From Marinifilaceae bacterium (GTDB taxonomy: Bacteria > Bacteroidota > Bacteroidia > Bacteroidales > Marinifilaceae), in contig JAOARN010000020.1 of assembly GCA_025210485.1 (NCBI GenBank), positions 1-64,000 on the forward strand: a DNA stretch of 64,000 nt, written 5' to 3'. A program made the translations under genes and the position numbers. Within the stretch, counting starts at the first letter, position 1. Each line of letters begins with the position of its first letter. A model generated the notes under the pieces. The model did no database searches and was not told the origin of the DNA. It worked only from the letters and a program-made list of their open reading frames with translations. Positions 8,714-18,796 of the stretch are shown piece after piece.

Positions 8714-9670
8714 TTAGCTTTTGGTTTTAAACATGGATTTGTCTACTAACATTCGGTTGATTTCAGAGTCAAGTTTTGTATTAAAAAATACACCTTTATT
8801 TACTCCTGACTCGATATAATATTTTTCATCAAGTTTATATATATTAGCAGTATATGATTTGTCTAGGCAATTGACTTTTACACTACCTACTATATCAGTT
8901 GGAATATCAATATTTTCAGCAAAACTTGAGCCTCTTAATCTATATATTTTATTTAAATAATTAGTCAAATCCTTTTCTTCTATTACCTTATTCTCTACCT
9001 GCCAAATGCTATCCTTTTTCACAATGGAAAAATTACCACCTTCAAGATTTGTAAGCTCAATACTCTCTACATTTTTCTTATCAAATTTAAAGATATATTT
9101 ATCTCTCCAGCTCTGAAGTGGCTGTCTGATAGTACTTCCTATACTTCCATCAACAGTGTATACAGATTTTCCCTTCGTTGGTCTAACAAATGTAGAAACA
9201 TCATACTGAGGACGCCCTGAAGGATTAGGCAATTGCTTATAATCTGTTTTCCCAATAATCAATTCAGCCAACTCATTTTTCTTCTTATCCAACAGAACAA
9301 GTTTTACCGCTAAGCTATCTGTTATTTGGTAGTTTTCCCACAAGCTATCGTTCCGTGAAGCAAGAGCTTTTGTTTTAAGATGCTTCAGATCATCCATCAG
9401 ACGATTAATCTTATCCTCATCTGCTATATATTTTTTATCCTCATCTGCTATATACCATTTATCTTCCTCGAATATAAAATTATTAGTTTGAGAGTAATTT
9501 TTAGAATAAATCTTAAATGCTTGGACGTCCTCCTTATTCAATTCAACAAGGTATTTCTTAAAATTTCTTTTTTGCTTATTATCAATCAGATCACTAGCAA
9601 AATAAACTATAGCTAATACAACTAAAACTACACCAAATATTTTTATATTTTTACTAAGCATATCTTTCAA
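8714..9670 (-). CDS. DUF4340 protein, last gene of the gld operon
   Basis: A 318-residue protein with one N-terminal membrane segment (about residues 8-26) and an extracytoplasmic DUF4340-type beta-repeat body. WYIADED, ELIIGK and SVYTVDG match the family style, in which two halves repeat. Its start overlaps the end of gldG by 17 bases, so translation is probably coupled. DUF4340 proteins are regularly encoded after GldG/ABC-auxiliary proteins and probably work with that transporter. An 8-residue direct repeat (YIADEDKK, YIADEDKI) from a 24-bp tandem duplication is present near residue 75. Confidence 0.85.
   Translation of the reverse strand: MKDMLSKNIKIFGVVLVVLAIVYFASDLIDNKQKRNFKKYLVELNKEDVQAFKIYSKNYSQTNNFIFEEDKWYIADEDKKYIADEDKINRLMDDLKHLKTKALASRNDSLWENYQITDSLAVKLVLLDKKKNELAELIIGKTDYKQLPNPSGRPQYDVSTFVRPTKGKSVYTVDGSIGSTIRQPLQSWRDKYIFKFDKKNVESIELTNLEGGNFSIVKKDSIWQVENKVIEEKDLTNYLNKIYRLRGSSFAENIDIPTDIVGSVKVNCLDKSYTANIYKLDEKYYIESGVNKGVFFNTKLDSEINRMLVDKSMFKTKS
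9411..9454 (-). repeat. 24-bp in-frame tandem duplication inside the DUF4340 gene
   Basis: TTATCCTCATCTGCTATATA occurs at 9411-9430 and again at 9435-9454, exactly 24 bases later. It adds one extra YIADEDK unit without breaking the frame. The near identity suggests a recent slippage event. Confidence 0.85.
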
Positions 9671-11144
9671 TTTTTAAAAATTTGCGTTTGGTTCTATTCA
9701 TCTGATAACGAACAAGTCCATAAATAATTAACAATATAATTGGGAGCAATAGATTTAGATACTTAATAAAAGCTTTTGTACTATCTTCCATTTCATCTAT
9801 TGGCCTGGATGTAATAGCCTTAGTTCGCATCTGAATTAAACCTGTATCATCCGATATCCAATCAATACTATTAACTGCCAAATTTATATTGTCAGGGTTA
9901 ACCCTACCTCTACCCTCAGAAAGAGCAAAATCTCCATCAGTTACAATAACCATTTTTCCGCCAGTTGCCAATTTCAGAGCAGCAGCAATAGGGATATCCC
10001 TCTGTCCAAAATCACTTGTAGACCATTTTTTATTTACATCAAAATAAAGTGGGGTACTTACAATTTTTGAGTTTTTAGAACTGAACATTATAGGCGTAAA
10101 TATATTAGTAGAATCACCATTATAAGAAATAGGACTAGCAAATTTAAGAGCAACGTTCTCCAAGCCTTTAGTGATGGGATGATCTGAGAAATTACTAATT
10201 ATTGGTAGGTAAGGAAATCTGACTTGTGTTGACATTGAAAAATAACCTTGTTTCCTTTGTACTGAGACGCTATTACACTTCTGATCCATTACAAATTTAT
10301 TTTCTACTTTTATTCCTTTTTTAGCCAACCATGTTTCTAAACGAGTAGTAACAGGAATACCTTGCGCTTTAGAGAAATCGCCGTCAACTGCATTTATACC
10401 TATGTAAATATTCCCTCCGTTCTTTAAAAATTCATCATATTTTGCAAACTCATACTCAGGAATTGAATCTTTAGTAGCATTAACAATAAGAGTTTTTATG
10501 TTTTTGTCAATTTTGGTATTTGGTTCAATTCTCAATTCTGTTAAATCATAAAGTACCGACAAATTTTTATTTAATTCATTATACTTTTCCATAGTAGGTT
10601 CCCCATGCCCTGTTATAAAAGCCAATTTAGGCTTATCAGAATTGGAAACCTTTTTTATCGAAGTTGTTAATGTATATTCTAATGACATACTTGGCGAAAT
10701 ATATGGTATTACGTCCTTGCCTTTTTCTGACTGTATCACCAAACCAAGAAATGCTTTCTTTTGGGTGATTTTATCCTTCTCTCTAATATTAAGCATAACA
10801 GGCTGCAATCCTGACTTCATAGCTTCCTTTTCGGACTCATCATCATTCGTTGAAACTATTTCGTAAGCAACCATATCTGATGACACATTAGCATATTCAA
10901 CTAAATAATCTTCAAGGTCGGTCTTTACTTTTATAATATTTGGAGGTAATTGCTCTGAGAAATAAGCTTTTATAGTAACAGGAGTATCAAGATCCTCTAA
11001 TATATCGTAACTAGCTTTACTTAATGTGTAAATATTATCATCCGTCAAATCAATTCTAAATGATAGTTTCTTGCTTATAAGATTGACAACTAAAACTATC
11101 GAAGCAATTAGAACTGAAGCTATTATAAGATTTTTTCTATTCAT
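9654..11144 (-). CDS. gldG: GldG-type ABC transporter auxiliary/substrate-binding protein
   Basis: A 496-residue protein with an N-terminal membrane helix (about 7-24), a large extracytoplasmic domain and a C-terminal helix (about 463-482) followed by basic residues. It matches the GldG / ABC-auxiliary family: IDLTDDNIYTLSKAS near 32-46, then KAYFSEQLPP, and FITGHGEP near 180. With GldA and GldF it forms an ABC transporter needed for gliding in Flavobacterium. In non-gliding Bacteroidota the role is uncertain. It is encoded 13 bases after gldF and overlaps the DUF4340 gene. Confidence 0.93.
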   Translation of the reverse strand: MNRKNLIIASVLIASIVLVVNLISKKLSFRIDLTDDNIYTLSKASYDILEDLDTPVTIKAYFSEQLPPNIIKVKTDLEDYLVEYANVSSDMVAYEIVSTNDDESEKEAMKSGLQPVMLNIREKDKITQKKAFLGLVIQSEKGKDVIPYISPSMSLEYTLTTSIKKVSNSDKPKLAFITGHGEPTMEKYNELNKNLSVLYDLTELRIEPNTKIDKNIKTLIVNATKDSIPEYEFAKYDEFLKNGGNIYIGINAVDGDFSKAQGIPVTTRLETWLAKKGIKVENKFVMDQKCNSVSVQRKQGYFSMSTQVRFPYLPIISNFSDHPITKGLENVALKFASPISYNGDSTNIFTPIMFSSKNSKIVSTPLYFDVNKKWSTSDFGQRDIPIAAALKLATGGKMVIVTDGDFALSEGRGRVNPDNINLAVNSIDWISDDTGLIQMRTKAITSRPIDEMEDSTKAFIKYLNLLLPIILLIIYGLVRYQMNRTKRKFLKIERYA

Positions 11145-11157
11145 TTTTTCAATATTT

Positions 11158-11886
11158 TTAATTGTTTGGTAATAATCGTCTACTTAAATTCAGCTCTGCA
11201 AAATATAAACTAAGCACCATCAAACTAAAGAAATAAATCAAATCCTTTGAATCAACTACTCCTCTAGACATACTTTCGAAATGCGAAGACATACTTAAAT
11301 AATTAAACAACTCGCCTGTGAACCCTATAGAACCACTAGCCAACATACCAAAAATAATATGAAAGAATATTCCTATACTTAATGATATCAAAAATGCAAC
11401 TATTTGATTTTTGGAAATACTACTAGCAAAAATACCAATACTAACATATGAAGCACTCATCAGCACAAGAGCTACATATCCACACATAATTCCTCCAAAA
11501 TCAATATTTCCAATATTGGCAAGAGTAATTACATAAGGGATAGTAAATAATAAAGCTATAATTATTAAACTAAGAGAAGCTGCTGCCTTACCAAGCACAA
11601 ATTCTCTATCTGTTATTGATTTTGTAAGTGTTAGCTCTATTGTTCCCATTCGCCTTTCTTCTGCAATCATCTTCATAGTAATAGCAGGTATAAAAAAGAA
11701 TAATGACCAATAGGCTATAGAGAAAAATGCAGATAAACTTGCCTGTCCAATAAAAAATATATTGGCTCCATACATCCAGGTAAAGAAACCACTAAAACCT
11801 AGAAATAGTATCAAAATAATATATGCAGAAAGGGAATCAAAGAATGTTTGTAATTCTCTTTTTGCTATTAAATATATCTTATTCAT
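11158..11886 (-). CDS. gldF: GldF-type ABC transporter permease
   Basis: A 242-residue inner-membrane permease with about six hydrophobic segments. The family signature RRMGTIELTLTKSITDREFVLGKA (first part, about 79-98) is the conserved cytoplasmic E-R-x-x-G-T-I-E block of the ABC-2 permease family. It starts MNKIYLIAKRELQTFFDS, as GldF proteins do. It pairs with the ATPase 15 bases upstream and with GldG 13 bases downstream. Confidence 0.93.
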   Translation of the reverse strand: MNKIYLIAKRELQTFFDSLSAYIILILFLGFSGFFTWMYGANIFFIGQASLSAFFSIAYWSLFFFIPAITMKMIAEERRMGTIELTLTKSITDREFVLGKAAASLSLIIIALLFTIPYVITLANIGNIDFGGIMCGYVALVLMSASYVSIGIFASSISKNQIVAFLISLSIGIFFHIIFGMLASGSIGFTGELFNYLSMSSHFESMSRGVVDSKDLIYFFSLMVLSLYFAELNLSRRLLPNN

Positions 11887-11901
11887 AATCTTATCTTAAA
11901 T

Positions 11902-12828
11902 CTAATTTTTAGTTAATGTTCTAAATACATCTTCAAATTTTGTTTCAACTGGTATCATCTCTGATAATACCCAATTGTTTTTAACACAAAGATTAAATAT
12001 TTCACGATTTGTAGCATTCTCGATATCTGATTTTGATTGAACAATATAATATCCATTGTCTATCTGAAGGTCTGTTACAGAATCCAGAGCATGAATAGAA
12101 TTGAATACACTATCTTTCTCTCCATCAAGAATTTTTGTTTTATACACTCTATTTCCCGAGGCTTGTGTTCTAAGGCTTTGAGCTGTACCATTAGCTACAA
12201 TCCTTCCATTATTAATAATCAGGATTCTATCACAAGTAGCCTCTACCTCTGACAAAATATGAGTACTAAACAATACCGTTTTATCTTTTCCTAATTCTCT
12301 AATCAAATTACGAATTTCTACAATCTGATTAGGATCTAATCCGGTTGTAGGCTCATCCAAAATCAGAATATCAGGCTTATGAATTATCGCTTGTGCCAGA
12401 CCAACCCTTTGTCTGTAACCCTTTGACAACTCTGCTATTTTTTTATGCTTTTCTTTATCAAGGCCACACTTAATGATCATTTCTTTTACTCTATCCTGCA
12501 ATTCTGATTTTTTGACATCTTGCAATGAACCATAATATTTTAGATAGTCAATAACCGTCATATCCAGATATAGAGGATTATGCTCTGGTAAATATCCAAT
12601 ATACTTTTTCAATTCTGCAGAATGAGTTTTTATGGATTTCCCTCCAATTAGTATTTCTCCTTTATCTGCTCCTAGGTAATTAATTATCATTTTAAGACAA
12701 GTTGTTTTTCCGGCACCATTAGGACCAAGGAAACCGAGAATCTCTCCTTGTTTTACCTTAAACGAAATATTATCAACTGCCTTCTGACTTCCATAATTCT
12801 TCGATAGGTTTTCAATAACAATATCCAT
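11902..12828 (-). CDS. gldA: GldA-type ABC transporter ATPase
   Basis: A 308-residue ABC ATPase. Walker A GPNGAGKTT lies at about 35-43, the signature is LSKGYRQRVGLAQA, Walker B is ILILDEPTTGLDP, and the switch is FSTHILSEVEATC. The roughly 80-residue C-terminal extension after the ATPase core is usual in this family. It is the first gene of gldA-gldF-gldG-DUF4340 and should power that complex at the inner membrane. A 400-base gap upstream separates it from the terminator of the SUKH-like gene. Confidence 0.94.
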   Translation of the reverse strand: MDIVIENLSKNYGSQKAVDNISFKVKQGEILGFLGPNGAGKTTCLKMIINYLGADKGEILIGGKSIKTHSAELKKYIGYLPEHNPLYLDMTVIDYLKYYGSLQDVKKSELQDRVKEMIIKCGLDKEKHKKIAELSKGYRQRVGLAQAIIHKPDILILDEPTTGLDPNQIVEIRNLIRELGKDKTVLFSTHILSEVEATCDRILIINNGRIVANGTAQSLRTQASGNRVYKTKILDGEKDSVFNSIHALDSVTDLQIDNGYYIVQSKSDIENATNREIFNLCVKNNWVLSEMIPVETKFEDVFRTLTKN

Positions 12829-13240
12829 TTTTTGTAATTCAGAGTTAATAATTTATATAATAATATGTAGTAGTTAAATAATTCTAAATAGAACTATCAT
12901 TCAAGCTAACAAAAAATAGAATACCTCACAATAGTTTGTTAAACAAGCTATTGTAATTTTTTACAGGAAAGTAATTTAGTTTTATATTAATTAAATCACC
13001 AAAATAGAACAAAAACATCAAATGTCAATATAACACACTATATACCAACACATTAAAACCTCATTCGACTATAATTCAAAAAAAATGTTAAAATATATCA
13101 CAAAGTTCTATCTGTTTAAAGTATTTTAATCACCAGATTAAGGTTTTTAATTCTATAGCAGTTGAAATATCAATATTTTTTCTGATAAACTATTTGTTAC
13201 TTTATCTACTTTCACCTATGAAATAATATTATAATAAAAA
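12829..13240. other. Gap upstream of gldA
   Basis: About 400 AT-rich bases between gldA and the terminator at 13241. It must carry the gldA promoter on the minus strand. No gene or convincing -33/-7 pair was identified by eye. Confidence 0.35.
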
Positions 13241-13281
13241 ATCCCTGCAGGTATACGACACATCGCATACCTACAGGGATT
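13241..13281 (-). terminator. Terminator of the SUKH-like gene
   Basis: ATCCCTGCAGGTAT (13241-13254) and ATACCTACAGGGATT (13267-13281) form a 14-bp stem with one mismatch. On the minus strand it is followed by TTTTTTATTAT, a good U-tract. It lies 117 bases after the stop codon of the gene ending at 13398. Confidence 0.8.
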
Positions 13282-13397
13282 CAGAACCCACTAAAAAAAA
13301 TAGAGATATAGTTAAAATCTTTGCTTAGATTCTCGAACTATCTAGCATTCATTCGACCTTCGAAAACAATCAAAGTGTATTTAATACATCTACGATT

Positions 13398-14186
13398 TTA
13401 TGCATTCTCGATTAATTTACATTCTATTTTCTCAAATTTAATTCGATTAAGTTTTAACAAACTCTCTATTTTTCTAATAATTGAAATATTTTCCTCAGAT
13501 ATAAGAGCTTCTTCTAAATCAAATATATATATCGAATCTTCCAGATTCCTCTGAATTATAATTTCTTGGTCAAATAACTCAAATATTGCTATTTCGTCTC
13601 CAAACATATTATTTGGAGAATATTTCGGTTGCCAATCTTTTATTTGTTTCAGTCCTTCTGTTTCAAGTACCTTAATGAAATCAGCAAAGCATCTCCCTGA
13701 TAAACTATATTCTGCGCTATTTACTTTATCTTTATTGAGACATCTATTTTTATAATTTTGCTTTATCTCAAAAATAGATTCTTCTATAATCTGCTGAAAA
13801 GTTTTTGTTTTTTTTAATTTCCCAATATTATCATCACTATCTATGTCCACATTGTAAACATAGTTATCTATTGGATTTTTGTTATTTATAAGAGAAATTG
13901 TATCCTCAAAATCCTCATCTGAAAATATTGGCAGGTAATTACTATATTTTTCTTCTATGAATTCAAAATCTTCTAATAATGATTCAGTATCCGTCGCTAA
14001 GTTTTCAAAAGCATCTTGAACCATTCCAAAAGCCAATAAATATTCACGGTACATTGGGTTTATAGTTTGTCCTAATCGATTTTCTAAATCAATTACTTCT
14101 TCATCTGTCATTGGTTCAAAGTAAATAACTTCTGAAAATGGCTCTAATCTTTTTTTAACTTCTTTATAGTATTCTTTATAATCCAT
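13398..14186 (-). CDS. SMI1/KNR4 (SUKH)-like protein
   Basis: A 262-residue acidic cytosolic protein. Residues of about 25-60 carry the SUKH start pattern: MTDEEVIDLENRLG, then INPMYREYLLAFG. Many SUKH proteins are immunity proteins against contact-dependent or polymorphic toxins, but others have housekeeping roles. No toxin, VgrG, Rhs or secretion partner is adjacent, so it is an orphan here. The C-terminal half (about 130-262) has no recognised motif. The gene is monocistronic with its own terminator. Confidence 0.7.
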   Translation of the reverse strand: MDYKEYYKEVKKRLEPFSEVIYFEPMTDEEVIDLENRLGQTINPMYREYLLAFGMVQDAFENLATDTESLLEDFEFIEEKYSNYLPIFSDEDFEDTISLINNKNPIDNYVYNVDIDSDDNIGKLKKTKTFQQIIEESIFEIKQNYKNRCLNKDKVNSAEYSLSGRCFADFIKVLETEGLKQIKDWQPKYSPNNMFGDEIAIFELFDQEIIIQRNLEDSIYIFDLEEALISEENISIIRKIESLLKLNRIKFEKIECKLIENA

Positions 14187-14682
14187 ATTGTAGTATCTTT
14201 AATTATAATTTCACAAAATGACCAGTAAGCACAGCAACATTCCTCTGTAAATCTACATTGAAGCTATTACTGCAACGAAATTTATCAATATTTTATTGAC
14301 CAATATTACAGTCTTAAATATATCAATAAATTTCTCAAATTTAAATAGAACAGTATAACTACAAGGTGGATTAATTTAAAAAATTATTTATTAATGCTTA
14401 TTTAAGGCTTACAGCCTTTTTTCTTTTTTATTATTCAGCTCTATTCGACGCATAGGGCTTTGTTATATATGCCTTTCAGACAAGGTTTTGCTCTTACTGT
14501 ATTGTAATTTTTTGAATTTCTTAACAATAATATCTTTACCCATTTTTTCTTTTATCATCAATATTTCTTTCATAATGTGATTTACATCTTTTCTTATACC
14601 ATTTATCTATACTATATGCATAATTTTATGTAATCCACTTATTTTTTAAACAGATTCAATTATACCTACAAATCGCAAACAA
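14187..14682. other. Hairpin-rich non-coding region
   Basis: No gene is visible. Between 14403 and 14500 short inverted repeats follow each other: AAGGCTTACAGCCTT (14403-14417), GGCTTTGTTATATATGCC, and GCCTTTCAGACAAGG. The style recalls REP-like or IS200/IS605-end debris found in Bacteroidota intergenic DNA, but no transposase remains. Confidence 0.35.
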
Positions 14683-14714
14683 AAAAAAGCTGCCTGAAAA
14701 CAGACAGCTTTTTT
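14683..14714 (-). terminator. dnaK terminator
   Basis: AAAAAAGCTGCCTG and CAGACAGCTTTTTT pair around AAAA, with a T-run on the minus strand, 20 bases after the dnaK stop codon. Confidence 0.85.
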
Positions 14715-14733
14715 GAAAATAAAAATTGTAATA

Positions 14734-16638
14734 TTATTTTACTTCTTCAAAATCAACATCAGTTACATCATCTTTCTGTGCTTGTCCTGATTGTTGTTGT
14801 TGTTGTTGAGCTTGCTCCTGACCTGGCTGTTGTTGAGCCTGTGCATTATACATTTCTTGTGAAGCAGCTTGGAAAACTGTATTTAATTCATCAATACACT
14901 TGTTAATTGCATCGATATCCTCAGCTTTGTGAGCTTCTTTCAGTTTATTTAATGCATCCTCGATAGGTTGTTTTTTGTCAGCTGGTAATTTGTCTCCCAA
15001 TTCTTTCAATTGCTTTTCAGTTTGGAAAATCATACCGTCTGCTTTGTTCAAAGTATCGATTTTATCTTTTGCAGCTTTATCAGCTTCTTCGTTAGCTTTT
15101 GCCTCGTCTCTCATTCTGTTGATTTCTTCATCTGAAAGACCTGAAGATGCTTCAATTCTAATATTTTGCTCTTTACCTGTTCCTTTATCTTTAGCAGATA
15201 CATTTAGGATACCATTAGCATCAATATCGAATGTTACTTCAATTTGAGGTACACCTCTTGGAGCTGAAGGAATTCCGTCTAAATGGAAACGACCGATTGT
15301 CTTATTATCGTTAGCCATTGGTCTTTCACCTTGTAAAACGTGAATTTCTACTGAAGGTTGATTATCAACAGCTGTGGTGAAAGTTTCAGTTTTCTTAGAA
15401 GGAATAGTAGTATTAGCTTCGATTAATTTAGTCATAACTCTACCCATAGTTTCGATACCTAATGAAAGTGGAGTTACATCTAATAATAATACATCCTTAA
15501 CTTCTCCTGTTAATACACCACCTTGAATAGCAGCACCTACAGCTACAACCTCATCAGGATTAACACCTTTTGATGGAGCTTTACCGAAGAATTCTTGTAC
15601 TTTATTTTGAACTGAAGGAATACGAGTAGAACCACCTACAAGGATTACTTCATCAATTTCAGAAGCCGAAATACCAGCATCTTGCAATGCAGCACGACAT
15701 GGTTCGATAACAGCTTGAATCAAACTATCAGCTAATTGTTCGAATTGTGCACGAGATAATGATCTAACCAAGTGTTTTGGAATACCATTAACTGGCATAA
15801 TATATGGAAGATTAATTTCAGTGCTAGTAGAAGAAGATAATTCAATCTTAGCTTTTTCTGCTGCTTCTTTTAATCTTTGAAGTGCCATTGGGTCTTGACG
15901 TAAATCAATACCTTCGTCTTTAATAAATTCTTCTGCTAACCAGTCGATGATTACTTGGTCGAAATCGTCACCACCAAGGTGAGTATCACCATTAGTAGAT
16001 TTTACTTCAAATACACCATCACCTAATTCAAGAATAGAAATATCGAAAGTACCACCACCAAGGTCAAATACAGCGATTTGCATATCAGCATCTTTCTTAT
16101 CAAGACCATAAGCTAACGAAGCTGCTGTTGGCTCATTAATAATACGCTTAACCTGAAGACCAGCAATTTCACCAGCTTCTTTAGTTGCTTGACGTTGAGC
16201 ATCATTAAAATATGCAGGAACAGTGATAACAGCCTCTGTAACTTCTTGTCCTAAATAATCTTCAGCAGTTTTCTTCATTTTTTGAAGAGTCATAGCTGAA
16301 ATTTCTTGAGGAGAATATTTTCTATCGTCGATTTCTACTCTAGGAGTATTATTATCACCTTTTACTACTTTGTAAGGAACTCTACCTACTTCTTTTGAAA
16401 CATTATCATAGCTTTCACCCATAAAACGCTTAATAGAATAAAGTGTTTTAGAAGGATTAGTGATTGCTTGACGTTTTGCAGGATCACCAACTTTTCTCTC
16501 GCCACCTTCAACAAATGCTACAATAGAAGGAGTTGTTCTTTTTCCTTCGCTATTAGGAATTACAACAGGCTCGTTACCTTCCATTACTGAAACACATGAG
16601 TTTGTAGTTCCTAAGTCAATTCCTATTATTTTACCCAT
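14734..16638 (-). CDS. dnaK: Chaperone DnaK (Hsp70)
   Basis: A 634-residue Hsp70. The ATPase starts [20 protein letters not shown], with the phosphate-binding [17 protein letters not shown] near 194-210 and the adenosine-site [11 protein letters not shown] near 335. The substrate domain follows (about 390-500), then a helical lid and a Gln-rich linker (about 600-620) ending in [11 protein letters not shown]. The last residues match the usual EEVK/EEVD-like end. Length is normal. It is monocistronic here, with no grpE or dnaJ next to it and no CIRCE operator (TTAGCACTC-N9-GAGTGCTAA) in the upstream 330 bases. Heat control by an HrcA-CIRCE pair is therefore not supported. Confidence 0.98.
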   Translation of the reverse strand: MGKIIGIDLGTTNSCVSVMEGNEPVVIPNSEGKRTTPSIVAFVEGGERKVGDPAKRQAITNPSKTLYSIKRFMGESYDNVSKEVGRVPYKVVKGDNNTPRVEIDDRKYSPQEISAMTLQKMKKTAEDYLGQEVTEAVITVPAYFNDAQRQATKEAGEIAGLQVKRIINEPTAASLAYGLDKKDADMQIAVFDLGGGTFDISILELGDGVFEVKSTNGDTHLGGDDFDQVIIDWLAEEFIKDEGIDLRQDPMALQRLKEAAEKAKIELSSSTSTEINLPYIMPVNGIPKHLVRSLSRAQFEQLADSLIQAVIEPCRAALQDAGISASEIDEVILVGGSTRIPSVQNKVQEFFGKAPSKGVNPDEVVAVGAAIQGGVLTGEVKDVLLLDVTPLSLGIETMGRVMTKLIEANTTIPSKKTETFTTAVDNQPSVEIHVLQGERPMANDNKTIGRFHLDGIPSAPRGVPQIEVTFDIDANGILNVSAKDKGTGKEQNIRIEASSGLSDEEINRMRDEAKANEEADKAAKDKIDTLNKADGMIFQTEKQLKELGDKLPADKKQPIEDALNKLKEAHKAEDIDAINKCIDELNTVFQAASQEMYNAQAQQQPGQEQAQQQQQQSGQAQKDDVTDVDFEEVK

Positions 16639-16892
16639 CTTAAAAATGTATTATGTAATTTTTTAATTATTTTTCTAGTTCTCATCAGGTATTTATATTC
16701 ACCCGAACGATATGGCTTTTATCAATTCATGTGCCATTAGGCTTTTTTCTAAAATTTCATAGAAATAGTGACAAAATTGAAATATTTGACACTAGTTTAT
16801 TAAAACAATTGTGACATATCGACATATTTTATCAAAATGAATATATTAATTTGTCAGTTTACTGGAATTCCAAAATAATAGTTTAGCTACCT
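16639..16892. other. dnaK upstream region
   Basis: About 250 bases that should contain the dnaK promoter (minus strand). Related GTGACA/TGACA-containing short motifs recur around 16768-16822. They have no exact symmetry and I could not assign them to a known heat-shock operator. Confidence 0.3.
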
Positions 16893-16923
16893 AAAAAAAG
16901 GAGCAAGATTAAAATCTCACTCC
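16893..16923 (-). terminator. Terminator of the hydrogenase operon
   Basis: On the minus strand GGAGTGAGATT, TT, AATCTTGCTCC pair with one mismatch and are followed by TTTTTTT. It lies about 48 bases after the hydA stop codon. Confidence 0.75.
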
Positions 16924-16970
16924 TAATATTCAAATATTACAATCTTACTTATACTAATAATAAAATAGGT

Positions 16971-18761
16971 TTAATAAGCTTCTCGTTTCACATAACTAGT
17001 ATGTAATAATTTATGCGATTTATGGCTTAATGGTTCATCCAAAAACTCCTTGTAAATCCCTATAATTTCAGGATTTTCATGTGATTTACGAATTGGTAAT
17101 TCTCTATCTTCTGAATAGATTGCTGCAGCTCTTTTCCGTCTGATTTCGTCGTTGACTGGAAATGGTTGTCCTCCGCCACCCAAGCAACCTCCAGGACATG
17201 CCATCACTTCTATAAAGTGATATTCTTTTTCTTTATTCTTTATTGCATCCATCAAGTTTTTAGCATTTTCCAATCCACTCGCCACAGCTAATTTAAGTTC
17301 TACCGATTCTAAAAACTTCCATTCTTTTTTAAGATTCTCAAATTTTACACTAGCCTCTTTTATTCCTTCCAATCCTCGCACTGGTTTCACCTCCAGATTT
17401 TTAAATGGTAATTCTCGTCCGGCAACTATCTCGTAAACAGTTCGTAAGGCTGCCTCCATAACCCCTCCTGTTGCTCCAAATATAACTGCCGCACCTGTGG
17501 ACTTACCCATTATACTGTCATAGGCTTCTTCGTTAAGTTTTTCGAACTCAATACCTGCTTGCTTTATCATGACTGCAAGTTCGCGTGTGGTTAAAACAAA
17601 ATCCACATCTTGATATCCGCTATCTTTCATCTCTGGTCTATTTGCCTCAAATTTCTTTGCTGTACATGGCATTATAGATACCGAGACTATATTCGATGGC
17701 TCTATATTCTTGGTATTTGCATAATATGTCTTTGCCAAAGCTCCAAACATTTGTTGTGGAGATTTGCATGTTGATAAATTTGGCAAATATTCAGGATATT
17801 TATGTTCTATAAATTTAACCCAACCAGGAGAACATGAAGTAGCCATAGGCAAGCTATGCTTATCATTATTATCGACCAAAATAGACTTTAGTCTTGTCAA
17901 CAATTCTGTTCCTTCCTCCATAATGGTAAGGTCTGCAGCAAAATCGGTATCCAATATAGAATCAAAACCCAATCGTCGTAAAGCTGCAACAAGCTTACCT
18001 GTTGATCGGCTGCCAGCAGCTAGTCCCAATTCTTCACCTAAACCAATACGTACAGCTGGGGCTGTCTGTACAACAACATGTGAATTAGGATCAGCTATTG
18101 CATCCCAAACTTGCTCTATATATGAGCGTTCAGTCAAGGCTCCTGTAGGACAATGAACAATACACTGCCCACAATTCGTACAAACTACCTCATCTAGAGC
18201 TTTATCGAAAAAACTTGATATTTTCATCTCGCTGCCTTTATGGGCAACAGCAATAGCACCTACTGACTGGATTTCGGCACATGTTCGCACACATCTTTGA
18301 CAACGGATACATTTGCTATCATCCTTTACAATAGATGGAGACAAGTCATCTACACTATAGTTTTTATCATCAACCAAATCAATAAAATCCTGATTGGTTA
18401 TCTGATATTCGGCAGCCAAAGCTTGCAATTCACAATGTCCGTTTCTATAACATTTAGTACACTCCTCTCTATGCTCTGTTAACAATAGCTCAATAATATG
18501 TTTTCGGCAATTTCGAACCTTCAAACTATTGGTATTAATCTCCATCCCTTCGGAAACAGGCATAGCACAAGATGCGACTAATTTACTATTTCCTATCTGC
18601 TCAACCACACAAACTCTGCAATTACCTGCAATACACAAGTCTTTATGATAACATAGTGTTGGTATTTTTATATGTAATTTTTCGGCTGCTTGCAATATTG
18701 TAGAATCCTCTTCAACGCTTACTGCAATTCCATTTATAGTTAAGTTTACCATATTTGCCAT
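16971..18761 (-). CDS. hydA: [FeFe] hydrogenase catalytic subunit (HydA/HndD type)
   Basis: A 596-residue catalytic subunit of an NADH-linked [FeFe] hydrogenase, which reduces protons to H2 at the H-cluster. Domains in order: an N-terminal [2Fe-2S] with C37, C43, C48 and C51; a His/Cys cluster site with H97, C101, C104 and C110; and two [4Fe-4S] sites (C151/154/157/161 and C194/197/200/204). The H-cluster domain has L1 TSCSPGW (308-314), L2 MPCTAKKFE (364-372) and L3 EVMACPGGCLGGGGQP (518-533). All H-cluster cysteines are present. It is last in hydC-hydB-hydA. The maturases HydE, HydF and HydG are not in this window and must be elsewhere for activity. Confidence 0.96.
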   Translation of the reverse strand: MANMVNLTINGIAVSVEEDSTILQAAEKLHIKIPTLCYHKDLCIAGNCRVCVVEQIGNSKLVASCAMPVSEGMEINTNSLKVRNCRKHIIELLLTEHREECTKCYRNGHCELQALAAEYQITNQDFIDLVDDKNYSVDDLSPSIVKDDSKCIRCQRCVRTCAEIQSVGAIAVAHKGSEMKISSFFDKALDEVVCTNCGQCIVHCPTGALTERSYIEQVWDAIADPNSHVVVQTAPAVRIGLGEELGLAAGSRSTGKLVAALRRLGFDSILDTDFAADLTIMEEGTELLTRLKSILVDNNDKHSLPMATSCSPGWVKFIEHKYPEYLPNLSTCKSPQQMFGALAKTYYANTKNIEPSNIVSVSIMPCTAKKFEANRPEMKDSGYQDVDFVLTTRELAVMIKQAGIEFEKLNEEAYDSIMGKSTGAAVIFGATGGVMEAALRTVYEIVAGRELPFKNLEVKPVRGLEGIKEASVKFENLKKEWKFLESVELKLAVASGLENAKNLMDAIKNKEKEYHFIEVMACPGGCLGGGGQPFPVNDEIRRKRAAAIYSEDRELPIRKSHENPEIIGIYKEFLDEPLSHKSHKLLHTSYVKREAY

Positions 18762-18796
18762 CTTTCCTTTTTTTAAAATTATTAGTAACTATTCAT

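Noticed and set aside
16639-16970. CIRCE operator before dnaK
   Set aside because: Neither TTAGCACTC nor GAGTGCTAA occurs in the region.
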